From NCBI GenBank assembly GCA_036874045.1, contig CM072341.1, forward strand, positions 13,094,501 through 13,158,500: 64,000 nt of DNA. Reading direction: 5' to 3'. The translations under genes and the position numbers were made by a program. The notes under the pieces are model-generated. The model was not told the DNA's origin, ran no database searches, and saw only the letters and a program-made list of their open reading frames with translations. This document shows, piece by piece, positions 23,381 to 36,776 of this stretch; the first letter of the stretch is position 1, and each line of letters opens with the position of its first letter. This DNA is from Cymodocea nodosa. Taxonomy: Eukaryota; Streptophyta; Magnoliopsida; Alismatales; Cymodoceaceae.

Positions 23381-23754
23381 ATAGATAATCTTATAGATAA
23401 TTCAATAATGTGAGTGATTTTTCCCATCCTTACGGAGGGTTGACTCGTGGGGGAAAAGACATTTTTATTTGGCATTATGATGCTTCTGTTTCGTTTTATT
23501 CATGTGAAGAGCGTAATGGCCGAATAGATAACCCTAACGGGGCACATCTACGTGAGCTATCCGAGACATAGATAATCTTATAGATAATTCAATAATGTGA
23601 GTGATTTTTCCCATCCTTACGGAGGGTTGACTCGTGGGGGAAAAGACATTTTTATTTGGCATTATGATGCTTCTGTTTCGTTTTATTCATGTGAAGAGCG
23701 TAATGGCCGAATAGATAACCCTAACGGGGCACATCTACGTGAGCTATCCGAGAT
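23381..23754. repeat. 187-bp tandem duplication, two copies
   Basis: Copies at 23381-23567 and 23568-23754 appear identical by eye. Each runs from ATAGATAATCTTATAG to GAGCTATCCGAGA. The unit is less AT-rich than its surroundings and contains GGAGGGTTGACTCGTGGGGG. No coding capacity is evident. Confidence 0.9.
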
Positions 23755-24259
23755 GTCACGTTGACATCACAACCATGGAAAACAAGTCGTACTAAGACGT
23801 GTGCTACAATGACATTTATTAGGTGTGAAGAGCACAACCTATTTCATCAAATATAAATTAGGATGAAATATATGGTCCACACAAAGTCTCTTCCCAGACA
23901 CGATAAAATTAAAAGGATTAACATGATCCTTGCGCAAGAATGATACGCATAAATCAAGTAATAGTTCATAAAAATATTAGCTAGGAACGACATACAAAAC
24001 TGAATCCAATCCAAGCTAGGAACGACACGCATGTAATGCACCACAAAAAGGGTAGGTAGGTCCTAGTCCTAATACCCATGCGCATTTAATTTGAACGATC
24101 ACTTTTGGAGTCTAACCAACCAGTAATGGCCATTAATTCAAAATAGGAGTCCCACTTCATCATCGGTTATCCTTTTGGTTAAAAGGGATATCGTCTATAC
24201 AATTTAGAGCGCAAGCGACTTCATTGTCAGCCATCACGTGCGGTTTCAACATCAACAAG

Positions 24260-25175
24260 ATGAAGACATCCACCTTTGACATGCCTTTATTCAGCGAAGA
24301 AAAATTATGTGTCGGACAATAACGATGTTGTTATTGATGTTACTAACGGTGATGACCCTCTCTTGTTAGAAACATTACATGAAGAAGAAGTGTCCGATAA
24401 TGCTGATCGTGAGGGTGCCCTTGGAGATCCCATGCACAGCCCATTTGTTGATGACCCTCCAAAAGGGGAAGCTCACCTTAGTGAGGACAACATTGGCGAT
24501 GGCAAAGATCGATCTCCTAATTCTGGTGATCCATCTGGTGACCACTCACTGATTAGGAGATCAACAAGCTCAATTCACCTTCCTTCTTACCTTCGAGATT
24601 GTCTTTGCTCTCACGCCGACGTTGGCGTTAGTTGGGCCTATATCTAATTGCACATCCTTGGATCGAATTAATCCCACTCACTATTGTTTCATGTCTGCCT
24701 TTGTTGACTCCCCATGAACCAGAGACCTTTAATGAAGCCAATCAAGATCCACATTGGTGTGATGCCATGAAGGACGAACTCAACGCCCTCAATAAAACAC
24801 ATATCTGGTGTCTCATTCCTTTGCCACCTAGGAAGTCACCCATCGATTGCAAATGGGTATACCGCCGCCTTAAGCATCGATCAAATGGCACTTTGGAACG
24901 TTACAAAGCATAGCTTGTTACCAAAGGCTACACTCAAATAGGAAGGTCTCGATTAGAACGAGACTTTCGCTCCTATCACCAAAATGACTGCCATTCGCAC
25001 TCTTTTATCTATTGCTGCTTGTAAGGGTCGGTATCTCCATCAACTAGACATCAACAATGCTTTCCTCCGCAACGACCTCGATGAAGAAGTTTATATGTAG
25101 CTTCCCCTCGGGGGTTCAAGTTGAGGGGGAGAACACCATTTGTCTCCTTCAAAAATTCTTATATGGCCTCAAGTA
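24260..25175 (+). pseudogene. Element D: copia integrase spacer and reverse transcriptase start
   Basis: An acidic spacer (ETLHEEEVSDNADREG near 24375) leads to RRSTSSIHLPSYLRDC (24560), the usual linker before copia RT. RT begins EPETFNEANQDPHWCDAMKD (24715), then KWVYRRLKHRSNGTLERYKA (24855) and a stop where Q would be (KAQLV). Downstream frames give GYTQ, ITKMTAIRTLLSIAA-like and DINNAFLRNDLDEEVYM blocks. It ends at YGLK near 25170. The sequence differs in lineage from A and C, closer to Ale-type elements. Its 5' half is missing. Confidence 0.75.
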
Positions 25176-25454
25176 AGTAATTTTCATCTACAAGACACCT
25201 GCCTCATTTATGACTCTTCAGTCATTTTATGCAATGCCCTAATGTTAACCTAAAATTGAAAATCTATGTAATATAAAGTACACGATACTTGAAGAAATTT
25301 ACTATGTTAGGATTTAACAAGGCTTACTACAAGTTTTTACTTTCTTGGATACTCCTAGTATATATCTTTGAGTATCTATTAAGATTCACATGTTATCATC
25401 TTCATAGATATTCTTAGAAGATAAAAAAAAAAAAAAAGAAGTGTAAACCACATA

Positions 25455-25960
25455 AATGATGTTGTGCAAATTCTCCATTACTTGAAAGGCAGCCCAAGAC
25501 AAGGTTTATTCTTCAAGTCTAATACCAAATTAGAACTATGCGCCTTCTATGACGCCAACCAACTAGGGAAGATGCAGCATTAGCAAACGATCTGTCTCTG
25601 GTTTTTGAGTATTTTTGGGAGATTCTCTTATCTCATGGAAGTCAAAGAAGCAAAGTTGCGTTGCCAAGTCCACTACAGAGGCTGAATTTGCTTCACTTTC
25701 TCTAGTTACAAGGGAAGTTATTTGTTTGTGCCGTCTAGTCTCTCTCAGATTTGAACATTCACCAAGAAGAAGCTGTCAACATTTTCTGCGTACCGAGTAT
25801 ATCAAGATCAACCTATGCATTCATCTATGAAAATTTTGCTATCGAAGTTATTTTGTCTCAAATACGTCAAGTCCTCACACCAACTAGCTGACATTCTCAC
25901 AAAACTATGGGTAAAGAAGCCGTTCCAATGGTTCTCAGGCAAACTGGGGGCTCGCAAACA
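25455..25960 (+). pseudogene. Element D: RNase H remnant after an RT deletion
   Basis: It resumes with VVQILHYLKGSPRQGLFF (25460), then ISWKSKKQSCVAKSTTEAEF (25630) and HQLADILTK (25878). The whole middle of RT, including the YVDD block, is absent. 25176-25454 is unrelated AT-rich sequence with a poly-A run. A purine run GAGGGGGAG at 25977-25985 precedes the LTR. Confidence 0.7.
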
Positions 25961-25985
25961 TCTTCACCACTGTTTTGAGGGGGAG

Positions 25986-26482
25986 TATTAAGCATATTTT
26001 CATTTTTGCTTCTTTCGGATCCGAAGGTTCCTTTTATTGTGACTTTCAAAAACCTTTCATCAAGTTTTTCCTCCTTCGCTTGACGATTTAGATCTCAGAA
26101 AAACCACACGATCAAGTAAGTAAGGCAAATCAACCTTTGAAGGGAAAAACTCAAAGGAATCGAGAATGACGAAGTAGGGATTTGTCTAAGTTAAAAGCTC
26201 AAAAATTCAAGAAGACGCAGATGAAAGAAATTTATTTAAAATTTTGTATTATTTATGTAATCTTTGAGTCTTGTGTCATAAGTTAAATTATAAATCTCCT
26301 ATATACCCTCTTATGTTAGAATCTTCGTATAAGAAACTTTCAACTAGTTCTGCTAAGAATCTATTCACGAATAATGATACCGATCAGTTGAGCTAGTAAT
26401 CTACATCTATTCGATGAAGTAAAATACTGTGTAAATCCAATCAAGACGTCGACAGCTAAAAGTTAACAAAGAAATCTCAACA
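25986..26482 (+). repeat. Element D 3' LTR (boundaries approximate)
   Basis: It follows the polypurine tract directly (TATTAAGCATATTT) and probably ends at ...AAATCTCAACA at 26482. No second copy is present to confirm the ends, since the 5' part of the element is missing. Confidence 0.45.
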
Positions 26483-27440
26483 GTCAATGGTTGAGTGGGT
26501 AATCTTTCCCCGTTCCATAAACATCAAGGAAAGAAAGAAGATAATCCAGGTTGGAGAACCTATATCGTCATAACCATATCAAATAAAACGAAGAAATCTC
26601 CCTTTGAATCACAAAGTATGAAGAGCAAACATAAAAATACAGTGTCCTGTCATGCAAGATTGCAATATGGATCGAGAAGAAACACGCCAGCATTACTTCA
26701 CTCCAAGTTCTCTGATTGCTGCTGCAAAAAGCTTTCAGTGACATTAAAAGCCATAAGTTAGACAATGAATCGAAATTAAATATTGGTTTCGCTTGAAAAT
26801 AACTCCTTTCCATTACCTAATTGGTAGTTGGTACGCTGTGCAGAATAAAAAAAGGCGTGAAAGAAAATAAGGGATGTAAAGAAAACAAAGTGTCCATCTT
26901 GTCTGATTTGTATCCCACAAGTCACATTGAATTCTAATCGACTGCTCAGTTTTAAGTTCTTGTTTTGAACGTGTCACTTATTTTCTTTTTGTCCACTTCA
27001 TCTTTTTTCCACCTAATTAAACAGTACTGAAACTGTTACTTAATAACGTTTTAATATTAATGTCATGTTCAATCTTATTCTTCTTACAATTTACTGCTTA
27101 TCATCATCTTTGCCATTGTCTTAATATATAAACTTTAGAACAACCGGCATCATTTACATATTTTCAAATTCTTTATGAAGACTAAAAATTATATACAAAT
27201 AAAAAAAAAGTTTCTCTTTCAAAACCATTATGTAAAATTTTACAAATTTTGGATGTATGAACATAATTTTCTTGTTTTAATTACTCTTTTAATTATAATC
27301 TTCTCTTTACTATGCATAATTAATTTTAACACCTTTATTTATTTGCATTAATTCTCTCATCTTTTATTTTATTTTTAAACGTATCTAAGCTTTCAAATCC
27401 ATTTGTACAGAAAAAAATAAAATGAAACCAAAATAAAATT
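26483..27440. other. No recognised feature
   Basis: Increasingly AT-rich sequence. An open frame at 26495-26761 lacks any family likeness and is probably chance. Confidence 0.4.
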
Positions 27441-27469
27441 TTTGAGATTTTCATATATGTTTGATGTGT

Positions 27470-30022
27470 GTGTAATAAAATCTCATTACATTGGATTGGC
27501 TATATGAATTCTTTTCTTTTAGGCATTTTTATTTATTGTCAAATCTTCTATTAAATTACATCAATTTATTTTTTTTAAGAATTCCTAACCAAATAGTTTT
27601 AAACGTACATTTACTTCTTTTAATTTTTTTTACATTAATTAATTCTCCTTTTCTAACTAATGTATTCTTTGATCTCCTAAGAATATTACCAAACTACTCA
27701 TGCTGATTTTTTTTACCTTATTTGTAATAAGTACCAGTCCTATTCTATTCTTAATAAATCACTTTTTATCTTACTTTTTATGGTATTACCACTTATTCAT
27801 TTAAGAAAATGCATCTCAGTAATACTAACTTTTTGTATATGCTCATACTTTACAAATTAGTATTCTGAGTTATAAGGTATAACAGAGCAAATAATAATTT
27901 TATAGAATTTTTTTTTAATTTTAAGAGTATCCTCCTAACACACAACAGTCCATAAATACTTTTCTTACTTCATCTATCCTACTTTAATCTTATGAATAGC
28001 ATCATCTATAATTTCATTATTACCACTTATTTATTATAGACCCTAAGATTTTAAAAGTCTTTTTTTTTTATGAATTTTATGGATACCCAAGTATATGCAT
28101 TTATCATTATTCATATTATTGCTAAACCTACATTTCATATATTTAGTTTTTGGCCTACTTAATTAAAAACCTTTAGACTCTAAAGTATCTCTTTATAATT
28201 CTAAGTTAGAGAACTAATTCCTAATTTACTTTCATTAACAAAAACTATGTTGCCAACAAATAACATACACTAAAGTATTTCTTATTGAATTTCCTTGATT
28301 ATTTAATCCATAACTAATACAAATAAGTAAGGACTTAAGGAAGATCACTGGTGGTAAACCTATGTTTAGGAAATATCTTAGTTTCTTCTCCTATAGTTTT
28401 AACATTGATAAATACTTCGTCATATGTCCTTTATAATATCAATATATCTTATTGATACTTCTTTTCTTTTTAAAACTCATTACAATGGATTTCTAAGTAC
28501 TTTATCATTTTTTTTAAAACAATGAAAACCATATAGATGTCTTTTTCTTAACATAAAAAATTTCTACTAGTTATCTAAGTAAATAAATAACTTCCATTGT
28601 TGCACTACTCAGCATAAATCCAAATTAATTTTCAATGATTTTAGTTACATATCTTAGTCCTTATATAATCACCCATTCCCATAATTAATTTCATAGTATA
28701 ATTTATTAATTTAATATCATAATAGTTATTAAAATCTTGTATGTCTCCCTTCAGTATTAAAGAACTATTTCTCCAATCATCTAATATCCTCTTAGTCTTT
28801 AAAATTATATTAAAAAGTTTAATTAATCACTTAATCCCTACTTCGCCCATAAGAATACCATTTGCTTCAATAATTTTCACACATTTTATTTTCTTGATGG
28901 CTTCTTCTTATTTCTACACTACTAATTCTTCTAAAATAACTATAGTTTATATCCTTTTTATTTTTACCTAAATTTTACATGTAAGAGTTTTTTTATAGGA
29001 AATTCATCAAAAAAATTTACTAAAATACCTACAGCATCTATCTTTTATTACATTTTTCTTTACTAAAATTCTATCATCCTCATCTTTAATACACTTTACT
29101 TGAATTAAATCTCTAGATTTTCTTTCTCTAACCTTAGCTAATTTATATATTTTATTTTATCCTTGTTTGTGTTCAAACTATTATAGAATTTCCTACATGA
29201 TCAATTTTTAACTTCATTAATAATTTTCTTAACATTCCTTTTTGCTAATTTATACTTTTTTAAATTTCTCACATTTTTACATTTATGATAGATTTTATAG
29301 CGTTCTTTCTGTTCTTTTATTATTTTCTGAATATCTTCATTTTATCACCAACTTTGTTTACCTAGTGAAGCTACCCTAGAAGACTCCTAAAATTTCACTA
29401 GTAATCTTTTTAATACAAATAATCATTTCATTCTAAAGTTGATTTACCTCTCTGTCTAACTTCCAAATTCTTTCTTTTAATAAGTTATCTCTAAATATCA
29501 TTTTCTTTTCACCTTTTAGATTCTACTACCACTTAATTTTTGGATTCTCATATACTTTAGTCTTTCTCTTCTTAATCTTAATATTAACACCTAATACTAA
29601 TAATTTATACTATATAGTTAAGTTTTCTCGTTGTACAATCTTGACTAATTCTTTAATGCAATTTTCTAATAAGTAAAAAATTTATTTAACTAGGATTTGA
29701 ATTTCTTCCAAATGTAATTAGATTCTCCTCTTTTTTCCTAAAATAAGTGTTAACTACTAAAAACTAATAAGCTGCGCTAAAGTTTAAAATTGAATTTCAC
29801 TCTTCATTTTTATTGTCAAAATCAAATCTTCTAGGATTTCTTTCATATCCTATATTTTGCTTTGCTGTATAACTATTTTAAATCTCCTCCAATAAATAAA
29901 TTCTTACTAGTAAATAAACTATGAACCAAACTATCCAAATCTTCTCAAAATTTTTGTTTAATAGTTTCTCTTAAACCTATTTGTGGAGCATATGTATTAA
30001 TTATATTAACTATCTCATTATC
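27470..30022 (-). mobile_element. LINE retrotransposon, 3' part (endonuclease, RT, C-terminus)
   Basis: Read leftwards from 30022, an endonuclease block gives NIINTYAPQIGL (29990) and KNLFIGGDL (29900). The RT region gives SPYLF and a decayed FADD region near 28260-28340, then ESKGF and KTKYMKC (28130-28200). The C-terminus shows HIQKVSITEMHFLK near 27830. The end carries the tail signature ATATAGCCAATCC...GTAATGAGAT near 27480-27510, matching the typical plant LINE 3' end, as at 61495. Stops and frame changes are frequent. The 5' part lies at 45650-46010 after a 15.6-kb interruption. Confidence 0.75.
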
Positions 30023-30840
30023 TTACGAGTTGTGCTGGTCCATGCTAATCAACAATACAGTCAAACTGTGTCATGCCCAAACTGTCGTAAAGAGCAAAAC
30101 AGAGTGTCAACTAATGTAACCTAGCGCTAGCAATGTTGTTCCCTACTCACTGACAACGATGAGAGGCCCAATTGCCATTTGCCAAAAAGTTGCTATTCAT
30201 AAAATCATGACACAACACATTGGCTGCTCCTAGCAATTTGCCCACTCGATCGATCGTTGCAAAGGAGGAAAAGAAATGTCAAAGATGAACTAAGGAAGGG
30301 AGGAGGAAAAGGAATGCCTTAAGCTTCCTCCACATCAGACTGAAGTTGTTGACTTCATGCAGAAGACTAAGGCGACATACGAGGCACTTAGGAGTTCTAT
30401 TGCTCTAGATTTCGAAAGCTACAGTAAAATTTCAACTTCCTCTATTGCATTGATCAGACTACTCTCTACCTACGAATTGAAGATTTGAGGGTGACCAATA
30501 AGTTGACAAGTTAACATTGACGACCAAGTAAGCAGGTGACTAAACTCTAAGCAAGAGGAAGAATTGATGATTCAATTGAAAGAGCTTGGGAACATTTATC
30601 AAGTCTTCTTTGATCCATTGAGTATGGGTTGTATGGGCCAATGAGTCAACAATTATTATATTAAAAGAAAAGAGAGAAAAAGAAAAATATTAACATAATA
30701 AAGTGAAAATAAATTATTTTATTCATTTATGAAATGAGAATTACATTTACACATTTTTATATTAATTTATATATCCAACTTTTCAAATTCATCTATCTAG
30801 CCTTCTTGGTATTGTTGTCTACGATGTTGAACAAGCTTCT
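30023..30840. other. Left border region of the hAT element, no gene seen
   Basis: It starts with GAGTTGTGCTGGTCCATGC, which resembles hAT subterminal sequence near 36200 (in reverse) and 45390. The rest to 30660 I do not recognise. 30660-30840 is AT-rich and probably the transposase 3' region. I could not place a terminal inverted repeat here. Confidence 0.35.
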
Positions 30841-32721
30841 AATCTTTCATACACCTTAAAACCTCTAAAATGCTATTATTTAACTTAGCTCTTCTTTTAT
30901 CTAATATTTTCTACTTATATTAAAAATTTATTCACATGCTACGAAAGAAGTTGAATTATTAGTAAATCTTTAATCACTAAAGATAAATAGAAAATGTTAA
31001 TTATTATTGTTTTCACTAATCAATTATACCAAATTCATTCAAATTAATATATTCTTTCCATAAATAATTATGATTAATATAATTAAAAGTATTCAATTCT
31101 TTGCTACAAGTTATAAAGGAAGAAGCTTCGTAATTTTCTATTAATAATCTCCAAAATGGAAAAATTGATGATGATGATGGATGGTAGTGATAAAGAAGGT
31201 AGTGGTATTTATATCAGTATATAAATCAATATGTTATTTAGTTCTTTTTCTACATTTCAATAGTTACATTAAATTGTATAATTAAACATTTTTGTATCAT
31301 TACTAATAATTTATCTTTTTTTTAATTTAATTTTAGGATCTAAACAAGTAATTAATATATACAAAAGAGGAATATCATTTCAATATTTTAAAAAGTTGTC
31401 TTTCATTTTTTGAATATTAGTTTAAAGAATAGATAATTTGTATATTTATCAAAAATCATTGCAATTACATATAAATGATATAATACATAAACAAAACTAG
31501 AATAATACACTACAAATAATCATACAGTTGCATTATAAAATAGTTATAAAAATTTACCAAAACAATTAATAATTTAAAAATTATCTTCATCTAAAGTTTT
31601 ATTATAATCACTTGCACCAAGATAACAATAATGTTTTATAGGTTCTTTATAAGAAAGATAATTTTTTAACATTAAATATAAAGAATTTCATTTATAAGGG
31701 ATATCAAGATTAAAAACTTTATAAGATAAATCAAATGAATCACATACATAATTAAAATTTTATTGACGTCTACCATTACTTATAATATAAGTTAATGCTA
31801 ATCTAATATTTTTAATGTAAATTCTTATTTCTCTAATACTAACTTGAACTATAAGATTAATTATATGATATATACATTTTTAAAGAAATAAATTAAAACA
31901 ATGTAATGAACATATTTTACGTCTAAACATGGAAATAGTTACACTATTAGTAAAAATATTATCAAAAGTAATACTACCTACTTTATCTTTAATTCCAAAA
32001 AGTTAAAAATATCTATAATTACAGAAAAAAATATTTTTAATAATACAAAATGAACAATTTTTTAAAATCTTATTAATATCTTTTGTAAAATACAATTACT
32101 ATCAATAAAATGTATATTAACAGCAATATATTTTACTTTAATTTTTCCTCCTAAATATCAAATACACAAATTATTAAAGTATTTATAAAACCCCTTACAT
32201 TAATTAATTTAAGTCTAATCTTATTAAAAACATCAAGAATATCTTGTCTAGTATTATTTCTTGAAACAAATTTAAATTATGAATAATAAATTTATGAAAT
32301 ATATTTTTCAAAATGTAGACTACCACTAAAATTAATAGGCAAATTATAAACAACAATAAATTTAACATGAAATTTCTTAACCTTTCGAGCATTATAATAC
32401 TATGAAAAAATATTATCCTCAAGACTAAAAGTAAATTGAATTTGAATAATTTTATTTTTTTCAAAATGTAAAACTTTGCATTGACAATTAGCTAAATGTC
32501 TACTTAAATGACTTGTACCACTAGAAATCTTATAGAAGAAATCTATATTACAAATGCTGTAGTACATCTTCTCTATCATAATAGTGTTCTCTATAGATTT
32601 TATCTTTATTATGGACTTGGATCATAATTAATCTATAAGATACTTGAGTTTCCATAGTTTGGCTCATTTCCAATTGAAATTCATCATCAACGACATTGCA
32701 TTGATTGAAGTTGTGCATCAT
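30841..32721 (-). pseudogene. hAT-family transposase (RICESLEEPER-like), decayed
   Basis: From ATG 32721 the frame opens MMHNFNQCNVVDDEFQLEMS. A BED zinc finger follows (YSICNIDFFYKISSGTSHLSR then HLANCQC, 32480-32570; only part of the CCHC set is kept). The RNase H-like catalytic part shows TFDNIFTNSVTI near 31960 and IINLIVQVSIREIRIYIK near 31830. NLDIPYKWNSLYLML is near 31690 and EPIKHYCYLG near 31640. The dimerisation domain (hATC: VACE-IFNISRKILDKRRAKL) ends near 30845. Several frames must be combined, so it is inactive. Such proteins cut and paste elements with 8-bp target duplications. Confidence 0.8.
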
Positions 32722-33400
32722 TGTGCTCAGTTTGAGAATTAAGAAATTTGAGAGTTGAGTTTGTGAACTTGAGACTTGAAACTTGAGAGAAAATTATGAA
32801 TTTATGATTTGTAAAATGTAGAGGAGAAAGAAAATTGAGTTGGTGAAGAATGAGGTACATTTATAAATTTTCACCATCCACCACCCTTCCCTTGCCCAAT
32901 GCTTGTTAGCCTATTAGCCACCTCCTTACCCTTTGTCTCAATCATTTCATCACCCACATATTGCCTCACCAGTTGCCTTGACTACTAACAATTGCTCCAC
33001 CCATTACTCCAACCATTGACTATTATGGTGTTGCCTAGTTCATTCTACCACCAATCATTGGTTTGCCTATTGCACAACATTCTTGTCACCACCAAGCAAC
33101 TTGGTAGCTAGCACCTCAATTGTTGCAGTGCTTGCATCTCCCGTTATTGCAAACTTACAAGTTGCAACCTTGTAAGTGCACCTTGATGAACCTAGTCCTA
33201 AGTAAGTAGCTAAGGAGAGAGAGGGGAAAGGGGGTCAGACCACCCTAAGCTATCTAGGTTCAACATACAAGCCAAATCGACCCAACTTAAATGCAAAAAT
33301 AGAAGGTCTGACACAACTCGTTAAACCATGCAAAGTCATTGACCAACTTGATCAACTTATGTCCAGCCTAATCAACCTAAGTTGGCCCAACCCATTAACA
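32722..33400 (-). repeat. hAT 5' leader and terminal arm (inverted copy at 36093-36720)
   Basis: From about 32840 to 33400 this is the reverse complement of 36093-36650, with many substitutions. It ends ...CAACCCATTAACA, whose complement TGTTAATGGG corresponds to the start TGTCAATGGG of the second hAT at 36093. Purine-rich GGAGAGAGAGGGGAAAGGGG at 33214 pairs with CCCCCCTTTTTCCTCCC near 36270. Confidence 0.7.
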
Positions 33401-36092
33401 TATTTAGTCTAATGTTCCATGAATCTGGATAAATGTTCCTAATACATGTGGAAAAAGTATTAAGCATCCCACATTTGAATCATGCAAGTCCTCAAACTAT
33501 CCTAATAAGGTATATTTTCCTAGGTGTCATAATTTGATTTCATTTATTTGTTGATTTTAGGGGAGTATTTAATATATATTGATTTTTAGGTAATAATGAA
33601 ATATGAAATATATTGATTTTTAGAAATATATGGATTTTATGTAACATGATTTTTTTTCTAGTATTTATGATAAAGGATGATAATTCATGATGATATGTGA
33701 AGATTAACATTTTAAAGTGATGATTCAAGATGATTAACCTTTTTAAAAAATGATATAAGATAAAAATGATTTAACATGATTAAAGAAGATTTGACAAATT
33801 TAATATTTTAAAAAGATGATTTAAGATGGTTAAGATGATTTATAATGTTTATTTTAAAAGATGACTTAGTCATGATAAATATTTTAAAAGATGATTTAAG
33901 ATGGTTAAGATAATTTGTAATGTTTATTTTAAAAGATGATTTAAGATAAAAAAATTGATTTGAAGGATCAAGGTAATTTAAAAGTGATTTATGATGATTT
34001 AACATGATAAAATGATTTATGATAATAAAAATATTTTTAGGTGTTTTAATGTAATAAAACATGATAAAAGGATTTTAGGTAATTTTACATGATTAGTTAC
34101 GACAATAAAAATATTTTTAGGTGATATAACATGATAAAAGGATTTTAGGTTATTTTACATGACTAGAGATAATTTAACATGATAAAAAGATTTTAGGTAA
34201 TTTTACATAATTAAAGATTTTAGCATGATTACTTAACATGATTAAAGATAATTTAACATGATAAAGGTTAATATATGATTATAAAAAAATTATTTTAGGT
34301 AATTTAACATTTTTAAAGGTAATTAAACATGATTGAAGATAACTTAGATAATTATATTAAGAGATAATTAAAGATGATCAAAAATGATTTAAGGGATTAA
34401 TCGTGATAAAAAAATGGAATTTTTATAAATGAAAATACAAGAGAGGACCTAGATACAATTTTTAGAAAACTTCTAAAGAAATTAAAAGAAAACCTTTAAT
34501 TGTCATATTTACAAATTATGTCATCATAATCATCAAACTTTATATAAGAAAACTAAATGCACAATATTGATTTAATTGGGGCTGAACAAAGGAGAGGTGG
34601 AGGAGGTGGAAGCTCACCATCAACTACTAGTTTCCTTTATAGATGTTAGTCATGGGAGCAGGTTGATTGACATGCATAGAGAGTTTGTTAAGGAAGGTTT
34701 TTAGATGAGATGGTGGACAAACATCACAAAAGGATTAGCTAAACTTCCTCAATGAAGTTTGACTTTGTTGGGTTCCTTCGTAGGTGTCTGATGGAAAAAG
34801 CACATGAAAGTTTGATGACGATGATTAGGGAAATCAAGAGGTTATTGGTGTTAAAGGAGAAAAAGGCTTTGGAAATAAGAAGTCTCCATCTACTCTTGAA
34901 TGATAAACTTCCCCTCTATTTATAGATGACTAGGGAGCTTGGATTTACTATAATCACTACCATTTCACAAAGGGATTTCTTGATTGTTGGTTCTACACAT
35001 GCTCCAAGAGGCACCATCCTTTATAATTCTTTTGTCAAAATTAGAGATTTGTGAGAGGAATCCTTTTAGAGAATCACCAATGAAAAATATTTTTCAATGA
35101 GATTAGAGGATTAACACAAAGATCTTTCTATTGGATGCTTTCAACTAAAAGGAGAGCATATTTTTTAGTGATGGACATGATAAGACAATCGGATATGAAA
35201 GATTTACATGGTGACCCAACAATGTTGTCCAATGACCATCAATGAGAAATCAAATAGAGAAGTCCATTTTGTTATAATGAAATTGTCACAAGTAAAATCT
35301 ATGATTGGTGCATTCAAGCAGTGAAATGTGGGTCATCGTGTATCAACATGCAAAGGAGAAGCTTCAACCAAACCTATAGATAGAGTTGACTGAAGAGGTT
35401 GAAGGCGACAAATAGATGGTGGATTTGATCATACGTTCAAGATATTTTGAGATTAGATCTAAGCATTGAGATCTAGGTTTAATAGTGATCATTAGATAGA
35501 GGAGTTGTGTTTAATGGATAAAATCTCCTATGATTGGAGTCATTAGATCTAAAGATTGAAGATCCAAATTTTCTCATATAAGAAAATCAATCTAGACCAT
35601 TGGATCATATGCTTAAGATAGCTTTTAGATGCAAATCTAAAGGTTAAAATCTATTAACTTACTGGATTTAATTTAGACTATCAAATCTTATGCTATAGAT
35701 AACCTTTGGATGTAGATCTAGCTATAGTTGAAATGGGTTAAGTTATAGGTTTTTATCTATTAGATGAGATAAGTTGTCCAAATTAAAATGTTTTAATAAA
35801 GAGTTAAGGATCTTTTGATCTTGATCAAACAACCATGATTAAAGGGGATTTAAGAGGATGGCTTTGAGGGGTTATTTAGGGATTTTTAAGAAGATTATGA
35901 AGAAATTTAGTAATGATTTTAAGGAGTTGTAAGAGGTTCTTTATGTCTTTTCAAAGATTTCTTGAGAGATTTATAAAAGGGTTTTTTCCTAATAACTTTA
36001 AGAAGATGATTTTGAGAGATTTTGAAAGGGATTTTGAGATATTAAAATATTCTAGAGATTTAAGTTTTTTTAAGAGATTTTAAAGGTAAATG
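33401..36092. other. Unidentified AT-rich segment between two hAT elements
   Basis: 33720-34400 is a degenerate simple array built from GATTTAAGATGATTAA and AACATGATAAAAGG-type units. 34560-35400 is less AT-rich but I found no persistent reading frame. 35400-35760 repeats phrases such as ATTGGATC and AGATCTAA. 35870-36090 is rich in AAGAGATTTT units and appears to continue at 45496-45650, past the second hAT, so that hAT is an insertion in this segment. I do not recognise the family. Confidence 0.4.
33720..34400. repeat. Degenerate AT-rich minisatellite-like array
   Basis: Many imperfect copies of GATGATTTAAGATGGTTAAG and of TTTTAGGTAATTTTACATGA follow one another with variable spacing. Confidence 0.65.
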
Positions 36093-36776
36093 TGTCAATG
36101 GGCTCAACACAAGTTGATTAGGCTAGTCAACAACCTAGCATAGTTCAATAGGTCATGCTAGGCCTTCAAACTTTACATCTAAGTCAAGTTGGCCTAGCTT
36201 GTATGTTAGACCATGTCGACACAACTCATCATATTGTTAGCATGGCCTAAATAACTTGACGTGGCCAGCCCCCCTTTTTCCTCCCTCTCCCTAGTCACCT
36301 ACTCACCTAGAGTTAAGCTCACTAAGGTGAGTAGTACATACCCATGTGGATAGTGTAGTGCACTTGTAAGGTTGCAACATATAAGTCTACAATGGTCAAG
36401 GTGCTGACTACAATAGTCATCTAATGGTAGTAGAGGTGTTATGCAACAGGAGGGCTAATAGTTAGCAATAGAACAAGCGAGGTAACAAGCAAAACAACAA
36501 TCAATAATAAGGATAATGGGAGGTGCAAGGAGTAGGGCAATAGGCAATGCAATAAGTAGGTAGGCAACTAATGGACCAACAAGCGTCAAACAAAAGAGAG
36601 TGGCTGGCAATGAAAATCTATAAATTAACCTCATCCTTCACCAACTCAATTACAATTCATAATTCAATTTTCATTAAGTTAACACTACATTAAGTTACAA
36701 CAATTGACATTGTTGCTTTACACTCTATGGTAGCTTAGGCATAGCACGACACAACATAGTCAAATAGTGCAAGTCT

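Noticed and set aside
28741-28971. 76-codon hydrophobic plus-strand frame
   Set aside because: Antisense of the LINE reverse transcriptase region; its Phe/Ile-rich content follows from AT richness.
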